Of a DNA stretch of 64,000 nt, positions 54,828-64,000 are shown in pieces (the stretch's first letter is position 1; every line of letters begins with the position of its first letter). This DNA comes from Vibrio splendidus 12E03. GTDB taxonomy: Bacteria; Pseudomonadota; Gammaproteobacteria; Enterobacterales; Vibrionaceae. The notes below the pieces were generated by a model, which worked only from the letters and a program-made list of their open reading frames with translations, was not told where the DNA came from and did no database searches. Where the stretch lies: assembly GCF_000272105.2 (NCBI RefSeq), contig NZ_AJZD02000077.1, positions 1 to 64,000 of the forward strand, given 5' to 3'. The position numbers were made by a program, and so were the translations under genes.

Positions 54828-56260
54828 CTATTGAGTACTTTGAACATCAGTTTCTTGATTGGGTTGTTGTAAGGAGGATGCATTAACCTGGTGAAGTTGA
54901 TTTTTCCTCTGCTTAGAACGGTTTTGGCATGGCTAAAGGTCTTGAAGCCTTCAATGCCGTGATAGTGTCCCATGCCTGAAGGGCCAATGCCACCGAACGG
55001 CGCGTCTTCTGCTGCCACATGCACTAGCGAGTCGTTAATACAAACACCGCCAGAATGCGTATTCGATAAAAACTGGTCTTGGGTCTGTGTATCATGGCTC
55101 ATCAGGTACAGAGCCAGTGGGCGTTCTCTGGTTGTGATGTAGCTTATTGCTTCTTCAATCGAATCATAAGGCACGATAGGAAGCACAGGGCCAAACAACT
55201 CTTCTTGCATTGCCACCATGTCGTCATTCACTTCGGTGAGAAGGTGCGGCGTCATTCTGTGGTTCACGTCGTCTTGTGCTTGCTCGGTTACCGTGTGAAT
55301 AACCGCGCCTTTGGCTTGTGCGTCTTCGATGACACCTTTCAAGCGATTGTATTGGCGCATGTTGATCACTGAGGTTAAGTCTTTGCTCTCAATACCGGCT
55401 TTATAAAGCTTCTTGAAATAACGCTTATAGGCTGTGATGAACTCGTCCGATTTTTCTCGCGGCAATAAGATGTAATCAGGCGCTACACATATCTGACCAG
55501 CGTTTAAGCTTTTTGCAAACAGGATACGTTCAACAGCGTCAGCTACATCAAAATCAGGGGCAATGATGGTTGGAGATTTGCCGCCTAACTCCAGGGTAAC
55601 TGGTGTTAAGTTGTTAGCCGCTGCTCTCATAACGTGTTTACCCACAGCGGTTGAGCCTGTGAAAAGGATATGGTCAAACGGCAGTTGGCTAAATTTAGCG
55701 GAAACGTCAGCTTCACCTTCGATAATCGCAACCTGATCTTCACTAAAGCCTTCGGCCAACATCGCTTTTAAAACTCGGTTGGTTGCTGGAGTAAACTCCG
55801 ACATCTTGAGCATCGCCGTGTTGCCGGCTGCTAACGCTGTGATCAGAGGGCCTAAAGAGAGCATGACTGGGAAGTTCCAAGGAACAATGATGCCCACAAC
55901 GCCCACTGGCTGATAATGAACAGTGATCTTTGCTGGCGTTAGCATCAAACCAGCTTTGCGGCGTGATGGCTTCAACCACTTCTTAAGGTTCTTCACGCTG
56001 TAATTGATCTGGTGAAGAGAAGGGGTGATATCAGCAATCAAGCTGTCGTGCTTTGCTCGATGGCCATAATCTTCAGATACTGCCTCAATCAATTGCTTTT
56101 GATAGCGCATTAACAACGCTTTTAGTACTGAGAGGTTTTCTCTTCTCTGCTCAAGCGTAGGATTAACGTTATTGCGGTAGTGATCTTTTTGTCGGTTGAA
56201 TATTTGATCCATGTCGTTGGTGCTCGACGTGTTTGGTTCAAGGTCTAGATTATGGCTCAT
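54824..56260 (-). CDS. Coniferyl-aldehyde-dehydrogenase-like aldehyde dehydrogenase
   Basis: The 478-aa protein is an NAD(P)-dependent aldehyde dehydrogenase of the class 3/coniferyl aldehyde dehydrogenase branch. It shows PWNFPVML, FTGSTAVGKHVM, the general base Glu in LELGGKSP, the catalytic Cys in NAGQICVAPDY and the cofactor Glu in EELFGPVLP. It lacks the N-terminal extension of class 1/2 enzymes, as expected. AGGGGA lies 4 bases before the ATG. It forms an operon with the TetR-type repressor behind it, and a palindromic operator lies 23 bases upstream. The natural aldehyde is unknown. Confidence 0.93.
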   Translation of the reverse strand: MSHNLDLEPNTSSTNDMDQIFNRQKDHYRNNVNPTLEQRRENLSVLKALLMRYQKQLIEAVSEDYGHRAKHDSLIADITPSLHQINYSVKNLKKWLKPSRRKAGLMLTPAKITVHYQPVGVVGIIVPWNFPVMLSLGPLITALAAGNTAMLKMSEFTPATNRVLKAMLAEGFSEDQVAIIEGEADVSAKFSQLPFDHILFTGSTAVGKHVMRAAANNLTPVTLELGGKSPTIIAPDFDVADAVERILFAKSLNAGQICVAPDYILLPREKSDEFITAYKRYFKKLYKAGIESKDLTSVINMRQYNRLKGVIEDAQAKGAVIHTVTEQAQDDVNHRMTPHLLTEVNDDMVAMQEELFGPVLPIVPYDSIEEAISYITTRERPLALYLMSHDTQTQDQFLSNTHSGGVCINDSLVHVAAEDAPFGGIGPSGMGHYHGIEGFKTFSHAKTVLSRGKINFTRLMHPPYNNPIKKLMFKVLNR

Positions 56261-56821
56261 AGTATCCCCTAAATTCGAAGGCTGACCGATTGGTTGGTCA
56301 GTTAAAATTACAAGAAGATCGAACCGAATACAAGATATGTGCGAGAAAAGTTCAATTATTGAGCGGTTACAACATTGAAGTGAGCGACTTTTAGTTGGAA
56401 GAATGAAGTGTTAATCGGCATTGAATCGCGGGGTACAAGCTGTGTTGGTGATAGCGAGAGTTCAGATTGTGAAGTGCTTATATTTGTCAAAACTCTGACT
56501 TAACATCACCAGATTAGCCCAGAATTTTATGTGCCTTTGGTATTTTATTCATCTGATTTTTTGTTAGAAAGTGCTTTAAATCTAATGCGCTTCAGCCTGT
56601 TTTTTGGCCTAAAACCTTGTAATTCCTTACCTGTCACTTTAAGTCGATCTGTCGATAAAAAAACGTAATCGTAACCACAAATATCAATGGTTGGACTCGC
56701 TCTTAATAATATCGGTTAATGCAGCCAACAAATCGTTTTTGAACGTTTTTTGTTGGGTTATACCTCGCTATTCCAAAGAGGTATCTTCTGTCGATGGCCC
56801 TATAGTGTGAGGTCTCTAGAA
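56261..56821. other. Divergent intergenic region between the aldehyde dehydrogenase and speA
   Basis: No gene is visible in 561 bases. It holds the TetR-type operator near its left end and an inverted repeat at 56760-56784 (ATACCTC with GAGGTAT, 7 bp) in the probable speA leader. I cannot name a -35/-10 pair with confidence. Confidence 0.55.
56283..56300. promoter_or_regulatory. Palindrome, probable operator of the TetR-type repressor
   Basis: TGACC-N8-GGTCA is an inverted repeat 23 bases upstream of the aldehyde dehydrogenase start; TGACC/GGTCA arms are frequent in TetR-family operators. Confidence 0.7.
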
Positions 56822-58729
56822 TTGGAAAATTCGGTTAATTTGGAACGCATCCGTGCTGAGTATAATGTAAAGCACTGGAGCCAAGGTTTTTATGGAATTG
56901 ATGACAACGGTGAGGTGTATGTTTCACCGAGCGAGACGGATCATCAAGTCCCACTAAGTAAGATCGTAAAACAGTTAGAGCAAAGAAATATTGGTTTACC
57001 TGCTCTTGTGCGTTTTCCTCAAATAGTGCATCAACGTGTGCACAATATCTGTAACGCATTTAACCAAGCGATCGACGAATATCAGTACGACAATCGTTAC
57101 CTACTTGTTTATCCGATTAAAGTTAACCAACAAAAAGAAGTGGTTGATGAGATCTTAGCGAGCCAAGCTCAATTAGAGCAAAAGCAGCTAGGACTAGAGG
57201 CGGGCAGTAAACCTGAACTATTAGCGGTATTGGCTCTGGCTCAAAAAGCGAGTTCTGTGATCGTGTGTAACGGTTACAAAGACAGAGAATACATCCGTCT
57301 TGCGCTGATTGGCGAAAAGCTAGGCCACAAAGTATTTATCGTTCTAGAGAAGTTGTCAGAGCTTGATCTTGTCCTTTCTGAAGCAAAAGCGCTTGGCGTA
57401 AAACCTCGTTTGGGTTTACGTATTCGTCTTGCTTCTCAAGGTGCAGGTAAATGGCAAGCAAGTGGTGGTGAGAAATCGAAATTCGGTTTGTCTGCATCAC
57501 AAGTGCTGACTGTCATTGAACGCTTGAAAGCAGAAGAGCAACTTGATGTTCTAGAGTTAGTGCATTTCCATCTTGGCTCACAAATGGCCAATATTCGTGA
57601 TGTACGAAATGGCGTGAGCGAAGCGGCGCGTTTCTACTGTGAACTGCGCGATATCGGTGCTCAATTGAAGTACCTCGATGTCGGTGGCGGCTTGGCGGTG
57701 GATTACGACGGCACACGTAGCCAGTCTTCAAACTCAATGAACTACGGCTTGCTTGAGTACGCTCGCAATATTGTGATGACAGTAGGGGATATCTGTAAGC
57801 TCTACAATCAGCCACAACCTGTGATTATTTCGGAGTCTGGTCGCTCACTGACTGCGCACCATGCTGTGTTGATCACCAACGTGATTGGTACTGAAAGCTA
57901 CTCACCGGAAGACATGGCTGCGCCAGAAGCAGACGCACCACTGTTGCTAAACAACATGTGGAAGAACTTCTTGGAGTTAGATGCAGGTAATGATGACCGT
58001 GCGCTGATTGAGATCTACAACGACACGCAAAGTGATATCGCAGAAGCACACAACCAATTTGCGACGGGTATGCTGAACCTTCAGCACCGTGCTTGGGCAG
58101 AGCAGATGTCTTTGCGCATTAACTACGAACTTAGCTCTCGAATGAGCACTAAGAACCGTTACCACCGTCCTATTTTGGATGAGTTGAGCGAGCGTTTGGC
58201 TGATAAGTTCTTCGTGAACTTCTCGTTGTTCCAATCGTTGCCAGATGCTTGGGGTATCGATCAGGTGTTCCCTGTATTGCCTTTAAGTGGTTTGGACAAT
58301 GCGGATGAGCGACGCGCTGTTGTACTGGATATCACATGTGATTCTGACGGTACGATCGATCAGTATGTTGACGGCCAAGGTATTGAAACAACGTTGCCAG
58401 TTCCAGCATGGAATCCAGACGAACCTTACCTGATGGGCTTCTTCTTAGTAGGCGCATACCAAGAGATCTTGGGTGATATGCATAACCTATTTGGTGATAC
58501 GCACAGTGTGGTGGTGAACGTTGATGAGAGCGGAGAAGCGAACATTGACTACATCAACGAAGGCGACACGGTTGAAGACATGATGCGTTATGTTCATATC
58601 GATATGGACCTAATTCGTCAGAACTACAAAGAATTGGTAACGGCGAAAGTACCAGCGCAAGAGCAGCAAAGCGTACTTGAAGAGTTAGAGCAAGGCTTGA
58701 TGGGTTACACCTATCTTGAGGATTTTTAA
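56822..58729 (+). CDS. speA: Biosynthetic arginine decarboxylase
   Basis: SpeA removes CO2 from arginine to give agmatine, using PLP. The N-terminal [18 protein letters not shown], the PLP Lys in [16 protein letters not shown], the glycine-rich [13 protein letters not shown] and the catalytic Cys in [10 protein letters not shown] are all present. The start is uncertain: I choose TTG 56822 (635 aa, GAGG 9 bases upstream); GTG 56807 and a TTG at 56750 are in frame. Relatives begin about 12 residues before the RIRAEYN segment, which agrees with 56822. The stop overlaps the speB ATG as TAATG, so both are coupled. Confidence 0.95.
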   Translation: MENSVNLERIRAEYNVKHWSQGFYGIDDNGEVYVSPSETDHQVPLSKIVKQLEQRNIGLPALVRFPQIVHQRVHNICNAFNQAIDEYQYDNRYLLVYPIKVNQQKEVVDEILASQAQLEQKQLGLEAGSKPELLAVLALAQKASSVIVCNGYKDREYIRLALIGEKLGHKVFIVLEKLSELDLVLSEAKALGVKPRLGLRIRLASQGAGKWQASGGEKSKFGLSASQVLTVIERLKAEEQLDVLELVHFHLGSQMANIRDVRNGVSEAARFYCELRDIGAQLKYLDVGGGLAVDYDGTRSQSSNSMNYGLLEYARNIVMTVGDICKLYNQPQPVIISESGRSLTAHHAVLITNVIGTESYSPEDMAAPEADAPLLLNNMWKNFLELDAGNDDRALIEIYNDTQSDIAEAHNQFATGMLNLQHRAWAEQMSLRINYELSSRMSTKNRYHRPILDELSERLADKFFVNFSLFQSLPDAWGIDQVFPVLPLSGLDNADERRAVVLDITCDSDGTIDQYVDGQGIETTLPVPAWNPDEPYLMGFFLVGAYQEILGDMHNLFGDTHSVVVNVDESGEANIDYINEGDTVEDMMRYVHIDMDLIRQNYKELVTAKVPAQEQQSVLEELEQGLMGYTYLEDF

Positions 58730-59655
58730 TGAACGATCTATTTACGAAACCAGATTACTCGCTGTACTCCAATGCGATGACGTTTATGCGTCGTCCATTG
58801 GTGCAAAACCCAATCGATAACGATGCTGATGTGGTTGTGTTAGGCGCGCCGTTAGATATGGCGACGTCTGGTCGACCGGGTGCACGTATGGGACCGGATG
58901 CGATTCGCCGTGCGTCAGTTAACTTGGCGTGGGAAGGTAAAAAATTCCCTTGGGACTTCAATGTATTTGAACACACCTCGGTCATTGATGCTGGCGACCT
59001 TGTGTTTGATTGTGGTGATGCAGAAGACCTTACTCAGCGCTTAGAAGCGGCTGCTGATGCGATTCTGAATAGTGGTAAAACTCTGTTAGGTTTAGGTGGC
59101 GATCACTTCATTACACTGCCTTTGCTAAGGGCGTATGGTAAGAAATATGGCGAGATGGCTCTGATTCACTTCGACGCGCACACTGACACTTACAGTCAGG
59201 GCAGTCGTTACGATCACGGTACTATGTTCTACCATGCGCCAAATGAAGGCTTAATTTCGCCTGAACATTCAGTGCAAATTGGTATTCGTACAGAGTACAA
59301 GCAGGAAGGACACGGCTTTAACGTTATTAACGCGATGCAAGCGAACGACATGAGCGAAGACGAGATCATTGCTCAAGTAAAAGGCATTGTTGGTGATAAG
59401 CCAGTTTACCTAACGTTTGATATCGATTGTCTGGATCCTGCTTTTGCTCCGGGTACAGGTACTCCGGTATGCGGCGGTTTGAATTCAGATAAAGTTCTGA
59501 AAATCATCCGTGGCCTACAAGGCATCAACATGGTTGGTATGGACGTTGTAGAAGTTTCTCCAGCGTATGACCAAAGCGAGATTACAGCATTGGCTGGTGC
59601 GACGATTGCTCTCGAGCTGCTTTACGTTTGGACGGCGAACCGCCTCGCTAAATAA
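58729..59655 (+). CDS. speB: Agmatinase
   Basis: SpeB (308 aa) hydrolyses agmatine to putrescine and urea with two manganese ions. The ureohydrolase ligands are [20 protein letters not shown] and [18 protein letters not shown]. The length is that of the E. coli enzyme. The ATG shares a base with the speA stop. With SpeA it forms the arginine-to-putrescine route. A strong terminator follows. Confidence 0.97.
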   Translation: MNDLFTKPDYSLYSNAMTFMRRPLVQNPIDNDADVVVLGAPLDMATSGRPGARMGPDAIRRASVNLAWEGKKFPWDFNVFEHTSVIDAGDLVFDCGDAEDLTQRLEAAADAILNSGKTLLGLGGDHFITLPLLRAYGKKYGEMALIHFDAHTDTYSQGSRYDHGTMFYHAPNEGLISPEHSVQIGIRTEYKQEGHGFNVINAMQANDMSEDEIIAQVKGIVGDKPVYLTFDIDCLDPAFAPGTGTPVCGGLNSDKVLKIIRGLQGINMVGMDVVEVSPAYDQSEITALAGATIALELLYVWTANRLAK

Positions 59656-59697
59656 TAGTGTGTCATTGCTAACAGCATAACGCTATATACTGATTTT

Positions 59698-59735
59698 AAA
59701 GCCCACTAAGGTTCAACTTAGTGGGCTTTTTTTGG
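59698..59735 (+). terminator. Terminator of speAB
   Basis: AAGCCCACTAAG and CTTAGTGGGCTT form a 12-bp perfect stem with a 6-base loop, followed by a T-run. Confidence 0.93.
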
Positions 59736-60317
59736 GATACCTCGAAATATCCATTTGCAACTTCTACTCATTGCCACTGCATACCCATTCAATACTCTAA
59801 TAGTTGTATATGTAATTGGCGCCATATACGGTGTTTGAACAGTTTCTCATCAGCTTTGTGCTGAACCTTGTCTCAAATATGGGATTTGGTTCTTCTTTGG
59901 GGTTTAGGTATATCTCGACCTTATTAATTGCCTATAAATCCTAATGATTTATCAACTTTATTACTGTATATATTTATAAAAATTTGAGGTGTAATTAATT
60001 TGTGCGTTTTATTGCATATAAATCAGCACCCTATAAACTTTTGCTTAGTCCATGAACAAACTAAAGTGAATGCTTAGATTTGTGAAAAGAAGTCACTTCG
60101 CACAGACATGACATTTCGGATAAGAAAGACTAGGCTTAAGGTTAAGTAAACTATAAAAAAAACAGGCGAAACGGAACTGACTCATCACATACATCTGTCT
60201 ACGTAATTGATTGTTAATGAAGAGAATAAGTTCTGAATATAATTTAAGCCTGAAACCGTTATTACTATTATTTTCACGATGTTGGGCAATACAGCATTTT
60301 GTGACCTCGGGGGATAT
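59736..60317. other. Leader and promoter region of the giant adhesin, no gene seen
   Basis: About 580 AT-rich bases precede the adhesin start. Minus-strand frames here have no ribosome binding site and overlap the adhesin start. I looked for a GEMM-type c-di-GMP riboswitch and did not find its conserved core. Several A/T tracts might bend DNA or bind H-NS. Confidence 0.45.
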
Positions 60318-63300
60318 ATGGGTATTGAAGTTTCGCGCCAAGCTGCAGTTGTAGAGGTAGTGAGTGGAGAAGTCATTGCGGTTAAGTCTGACGGAAGCGC
60401 ACGAAAAATTTCAGCTGGAGATATTATTCGTGAAAACGAGATTGTTATCACTGCCAACCAAGCAGAGCTTGTATTAGGTACCCCAAACGGTGTCACTGAG
60501 GTGGCAAGCAATTGTGTTGGCTGTGTTGATCAAGATTTAGCGTGGGCTGATGCTCCGATCGCTGGAGAAGTTAATTTTGACTTACAGCAAGCCGATGCTG
60601 GAGATTTTGATGATGATGAATTTGCTGCAATCCAAGAAGCTATTTTAGGTGGTGCCGATCCGACTCAAATCTTAGAGGCAACAGCGGCTGGTGGCGGACT
60701 AGGCTCTGCGAATGCCGGCTTTGTGACGATTGATTATAACTATACAGAAACTCATCCATCGACATTCTTTGAGACCGCTGGTTTAGCAGAACAAACCGTT
60801 GATGAAGACAGAGAAGAATTCAGGTCGATCACTCGTTCCTCGGGTGGTCAATCAATCAGTGAAACACTGACTGAAGGCTCCATATCTGGCAATACTTATC
60901 CCCAATCTATAACAACCACAGAAACGATTATTGCTGGTAGTTTAGCTCTCGCTCCTGACTCTTTCGTACCAGAAACGCTATCCCTAGTTTCACTGCTTAG
61001 TGAATTAAACAGCGACATTACTTCAAGTGGTCAGCCCGTCACCTTCACGTATGACGCGGCGACGAACTCTATCGTTGGTGTTCAAGGTACCGACGAAGTA
61101 TTACGTATCGACATTGATGCCGTCAGTGTTGGTAATAACATTGAGCTTTCTCTAACCACAACGATTTCTCAGCCGATTGATCATGTACCGTCTGTTGGCG
61201 GTGGTCAGGTTTCTTACACTGGCGATCAAATAGATATTGCCTTTGATATTCAAGGCGTAGACACTGCTGGAAATCCGCTAGCAACATTCGTTAACGCACA
61301 GGTTTCGGTGTTTGACGGGATAGATCCGTCTGTTGAAAGTGTCAATATCACTAACGTTGAAACTAGCAGCTCGACAATCGAAGGGACGTTCTCAATTATT
61401 GGTAGTGATATCCTTCAATCAGCCGTATTTGATGCAAGCGCACTCGACCAGTTTGATGGGTTGCTCAGTGACAATCAAAACACGCTTGCGAGACTTTCTG
61501 ACGATGGAACAACGATTACTCTGTCCATCCAAGGCCGAGGTGAGGTTGTTCTCACCATCTCACTAGATACCGATGGTACTTATAAATTCGAGCAGTTTAA
61601 TCCAATAGAACAAGTGGGCTCCGATTCACTGACGTTCGATTTACCGATCACGATTACCGATTTCGACCAAGATGTTGTAACCAATAACATCAACATTGTT
61701 ATCACTGATGGCGATAGCCCAGTCATTACTAATGTCGACAGTATTAGTGTCGATGAAGCCGGCATCATTGGTGGCTCACAAGAGGGAACCGCGCCTGTAG
61801 CGGGGAGCGGAAGTATCACTGCCGATATTTTCGAAAGCGACATCATCGACCATTATGAACTGGAGCCGACGGAATTTAATACGGGTGGCACCTTGATTTC
61901 TAATGGTGCGGTGGTGCTACTCGAGTTGGTTGGTGAAACCAACGGTGTAAGAACTTACGAAGGCTATGTAGAGGTCAATGGATCGAGAATTACGGTCTTT
62001 GACGTTAAAATTGATAGCCCTTCATTGGGCAACTATGAGTTTAATCTTTATGAAGAACTTTCTCATCAAGGCGCTGAAGATGCGCTGCTAACTTTTGCAT
62101 TGCCAATTTATGCTGTTGATGCCGATGGAGATCGTTCCGCACTATCTGGCGGTTCGAACACACCAGAAGCTGCTGAAATTCTCATCAATGTCACAGATGA
62201 TGTTGTTGAGCTAGTTGATAAAGTTGAGTCAGTCACGGAACCAACTTTAGCCGGCGATACCGTTGTTTCGTATAACCTATTCAACTTCGAAGGCGCTGAT
62301 GGCTCGAAAATTCAATCTTTTAACTATGATGGTGTTGATTACTCACTAGATCAGAGCTTGCTGCCAGATGCTGTTCAAACATTCAGTTTTACTGAGGGTG
62401 TTGTAACCATCTCACTAAATGGCGATTTTAGTTTTGAAGTTGCGCGCGATATTGACCATACAAACAGTGAAACCATTGTAAAACAGTTCTCATTTTTAGC
62501 TGAAGATGGTGATGGAGACACTGACACTTCAACGCTTGAGCTAAGTATCACTGACGGCCAAGACCCAATTATTGATTTGATCCCGCCTGTTACTCTCTCA
62601 GAAGCCAACCTTGCTGATGGATCTTCTCCAAGCGGAAGTGCGGTCAGCGCTACCGAGACGATTACCTTTACTGCTGGTAGTGATGATGTAGCTAAATTTC
62701 GTATTGAACCAACTGAATTCAATGTCGGCGGGGCACTGGAATCGAATGGGTTTGCGGTTGAGATAAAAGAAGACTCTGCTAATCCGGGCACTTACATCGG
62801 TTTTATTACCAACGGTTCTGGCTCGGAAGTTCCTGTGTTTACCTTAAGCTTCTCAAGCACCACGTTAGGTGAATACACCTTTACCTTACTTGAAGCGCTA
62901 GACCATGTGGATGGCCTAGATAAAAACGATCTAAGCTTTGCTCTTCCAGTTTATGCGGTAGACAGCGATGGCGACGATTCATTGGTATCTCAGCTTAATG
63001 TGACCATTGGTGATGACGTTCAAATCATGCAAGACGGCACGTTAGATATCATCGAGCCAAATCTTGCTGACGGTACTGTAACAACCAACACCATTGATGT
63101 GATGCCTGATCAAAGTGCAGATGGCGCGACTATCACTCAGTTTACCTATGACGGTGTCGTAAATACACTCGATCAAAGCATTTCAGGCGAGCAGCAGTTT
63201 AACTTCGCAGAAGGTAGCTTGTTCATCACTCTTGAAGGTGAAATGCGTTTCGAGCCAAAACGCGATCTCGACCATAGCATGAGCGAAGATATCGTGAAGT

Positions 63301-64000
63301 CGATTGTGGTGACCTCAAGCGACTTCGATAAAGATTCGGTGACTTCAACGGTTACATTGACGATCACCGATGGCGATATCCCAACCATTGATCTTATTCC
63401 AACGGTTAGCTTATCTGAAACGAATCTGAGTGATGGTTCGAACCCGAGTGGTAGCGCGGTTAGTCAAACCGAGACGATCACTTTCACCAACCAAAGTGAC
63501 GATGTTGAGAAATTCCGTTTAGAGCCTAGTGAATTTAATGTTGGCGATTCTCTCACGTCCGATGGTCTGGTGATCGAGATTAGAGAAGAACCTGCAGGTT
63601 CGGGTAATTATATCGGTTTCACGACTGATATTTCGAATACTGAAACTACCGTTTTCACTCTTGATTTCAGCAGTACTAATTTGGGTGAATACACCTTTAC
63701 GCTTATCGAAGCGATTGACCACACGCCGATTCAAGGGAATAACGACCTAACATTCAACTTGCCAGTTTATGCCGTCGATAGCGACGGTGACGATTCTCTG
63801 ATGTCTCCGTTGGAGGTGACGATCACCGATGACGTTCAAGTGATGGTCAATAGCTCACTCAATATTGAAGAGCCAACGGTTGCGGATTTAGCGGCAGGCA
63901 CGCCGACCACGACAACGGTTAATGTTCTCGATGAAGAAGGTGCTGATGGAACGACCATTACTCAGTTTACCTATGATGGTGGAGCGGCACTAACACTTGA
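60318..64000 (+). CDS. Giant type I-secreted adhesin with retention module (5' part, runs off the window)
   Basis: An open frame of 1227 codons starts at ATG 60318, with GGGGGA 5 bases upstream, and has no stop before the window end. The N-terminus (residues 1-125) is the retention module of LapA-like adhesins: GEVIAVKSDGSARKISAGDII, a DxDxD-like acidic stretch, and ATAAGGGLG, with the LapG site T-A-A-G at 122-125. From about residue 480 it carries T1SS-143-type repeats of about 272-283 residues; the conserved LEP/IEP-x-EFN core recurs at Glu 514, 797 and 1069, and each unit has YAVDxDGD near its end. These would be calcium-binding beta domains that extend the adhesin from the cell surface. 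Confidence 0.93.
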   Translation, partial: MGIEVSRQAAVVEVVSGEVIAVKSDGSARKISAGDIIRENEIVITANQAELVLGTPNGVTEVASNCVGCVDQDLAWADAPIAGEVNFDLQQADAGDFDDDEFAAIQEAILGGADPTQILEATAAGGGLGSANAGFVTIDYNYTETHPSTFFETAGLAEQTVDEDREEFRSITRSSGGQSISETLTEGSISGNTYPQSITTTETIIAGSLALAPDSFVPETLSLVSLLSELNSDITSSGQPVTFTYDAATNSIVGVQGTDEVLRIDIDAVSVGNNIELSLTTTISQPIDHVPSVGGGQVSYTGDQIDIAFDIQGVDTAGNPLATFVNAQVSVFDGIDPSVESVNITNVETSSSTIEGTFSIIGSDILQSAVFDASALDQFDGLLSDNQNTLARLSDDGTTITLSIQGRGEVVLTISLDTDGTYKFEQFNPIEQVGSDSLTFDLPITITDFDQDVVTNNINIVITDGDSPVITNVDSISVDEAGIIGGSQEGTAPVAGSGSITADIFESDIIDHYELEPTEFNTGGTLISNGAVVLLELVGETNGVRTYEGYVEVNGSRITVFDVKIDSPSLGNYEFNLYEELSHQGAEDALLTFALPIYAVDADGDRSALSGGSNTPEAAEILINVTDDVVELVDKVESVTEPTLAGDTVVSYNLFNFEGADGSKIQSFNYDGVDYSLDQSLLPDAVQTFSFTEGVVTISLNGDFSFEVARDIDHTNSETIVKQFSFLAEDGDGDTDTSTLELSITDGQDPIIDLIPPVTLSEANLADGSSPSGSAVSATETITFTAGSDDVAKFRIEPTEFNVGGALESNGFAVEIKEDSANPGTYIGFITNGSGSEVPVFTLSFSSTTLGEYTFTLLEALDHVDGLDKNDLSFALPVYAVDSDGDDSLVSQLNVTIGDDVQIMQDGTLDIIEPNLADGTVTTNTIDVMPDQSADGATITQFTYDGVVNTLDQSISGEQQFNFAEGSLFITLEGEMRFEPKRDLDHSMSEDIVKSIVVTSSDFDKDSVTSTVTLTITDGDIPTIDLIPTVSLSETNLSDGSNPSGSAVSQTETITFTNQSDDVEKFRLEPSEFNVGDSLTSDGLVIEIREEPAGSGNYIGFTTDISNTETTVFTLDFSSTNLGEYTFTLIEAIDHTPIQGNNDLTFNLPVYAVDSDGDDSLMSPLEVTITDDVQVMVNSSLNIEEPTVADLAAGTPTTTTVNVLDEEGADGTTITQFTYDGGAALTL
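61857..64000 (+). repeat. Long in-frame repeats within the adhesin gene
   Basis: Units of about 849 and 816 bases, starting at 61857, 62706 and 63522, code for the same beta domain with roughly half to four fifths of the residues kept. Linking segments (EPxxADGT, ITQFTYDG, LDQS) repeat as well. The nucleotide identity is visibly highest between the second and third unit, for example GTTTACCTTAAGC-like and GGTGAATACACCTTTAC stretches, which points to recent duplication or gene conversion. Confidence 0.85.

Noticed and set aside
59736..60317. Possible c-di-GMP (GEMM) riboswitch before the adhesin
   Set aside because: The conserved CACGCACAGGGC-type core and paired arms are not found.
60093..60341. 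Minus-strand frame of 82 codons at the adhesin start
   Set aside because: It overlaps the adhesin start in antisense and has no ribosome binding site.
61580..63734. Several minus-strand frames within the adhesin
   Set aside because: Antisense shadows of a repetitive, Ser/Thr-rich coding sequence.

Overview
The window reads as chromosomal DNA of a marine Vibrio, probably near the Splendidus clade; the genus is well supported, the species is inference. Support comes from family-level markers: a dicarboxylate transporter very close to V. cholerae VcINDY, the class V aminotransferase family named after VC1184, DUF3334, DUF3581 and DUF2797 proteins, a trypsin-like protease with a GlyGly-CTERM tail, a giant T1SS-143 adhesin with a retention module, and many c-di-GMP enzymes. 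No rRNA, tRNA, CRISPR array, integrase or insertion sequence was found.

Layout. 1-2.9 kb: a small protein coupled to an EAL phosphodiesterase, an 83-aa orphan, and a nucleoside deoxyribosyltransferase that has lost its N-terminus. 2.9-7.6 kb: trxB and cydDC (thiol redox and cytochrome bd assembly). 8.0-10.2 kb: an unrecognised two-gene operon followed by a gene-free stretch; this is the most accessory-looking part. 10.2-14 kb: a 2-oxoglutarate dioxygenase overlapping a class V PLP enzyme, then a DJ-1/PfpI protein opposite a LysR regulator with a palindrome between them. 14.3-18.4 kb: two diguanylate cyclases around a DUF2797 gene. 18.4-22.7 kb: VcINDY-like transporter, SanA-like protein and NAD-malic enzyme. 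22.8-28.4 kb: a DEAH helicase, purC with a PurR box, sulA with a perfect LexA box, and a small zinc protein. 28.4-38.5 kb: a Sel1/J-domain membrane protein, an OmpA-like lipoprotein, DUF2786 and DUF3334 genes, the YdiJ flavoprotein, a small membrane methyltransferase, the trypsin-like protease and DUF3581. 38.7-45.1 kb: the complete histidine-utilisation cluster hutC-I-G-U-H. 45.3-49.7 kb: a Spo0M-like gene and thrS-infC-rpmI-rplT. 49.8-59.7 kb: yqfB, an orphan, an LRR protein kinase, an ABC-F ATPase, an aldehyde dehydrogenase with its TetR repressor, and speA-speB. 60.3 kb to the end: the 5' part of a giant secreted adhesin that runs off the window.

How it fits together. One EAL and two GGDEF proteins turn c-di-GMP over, and the adhesin carries the TAAG motif cut by LapG proteases that c-di-GMP controls through LapD. 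Dicarboxylate import plus malic enzyme feeds C4 acids to pyruvate; hutHUGI feeds histidine to glutamate; speAB makes putrescine from arginine. Many control elements are readable: LexA, PurR, candidate HutC, TetR, LysR and Fur sites, an ATT start on infC, a tRNA-Thr anticodon-arm mimic in front of thrS, and a hairpin that can hide the ABC-F ribosome binding site.

No obvious large new system is present. The best candidates for undescribed biology are the 8.06-9.34 kb operon, the dioxygenase/class V enzyme pair, the tRNA-mimic operator of thrS, and the Sel1-TM-J-domain protein.
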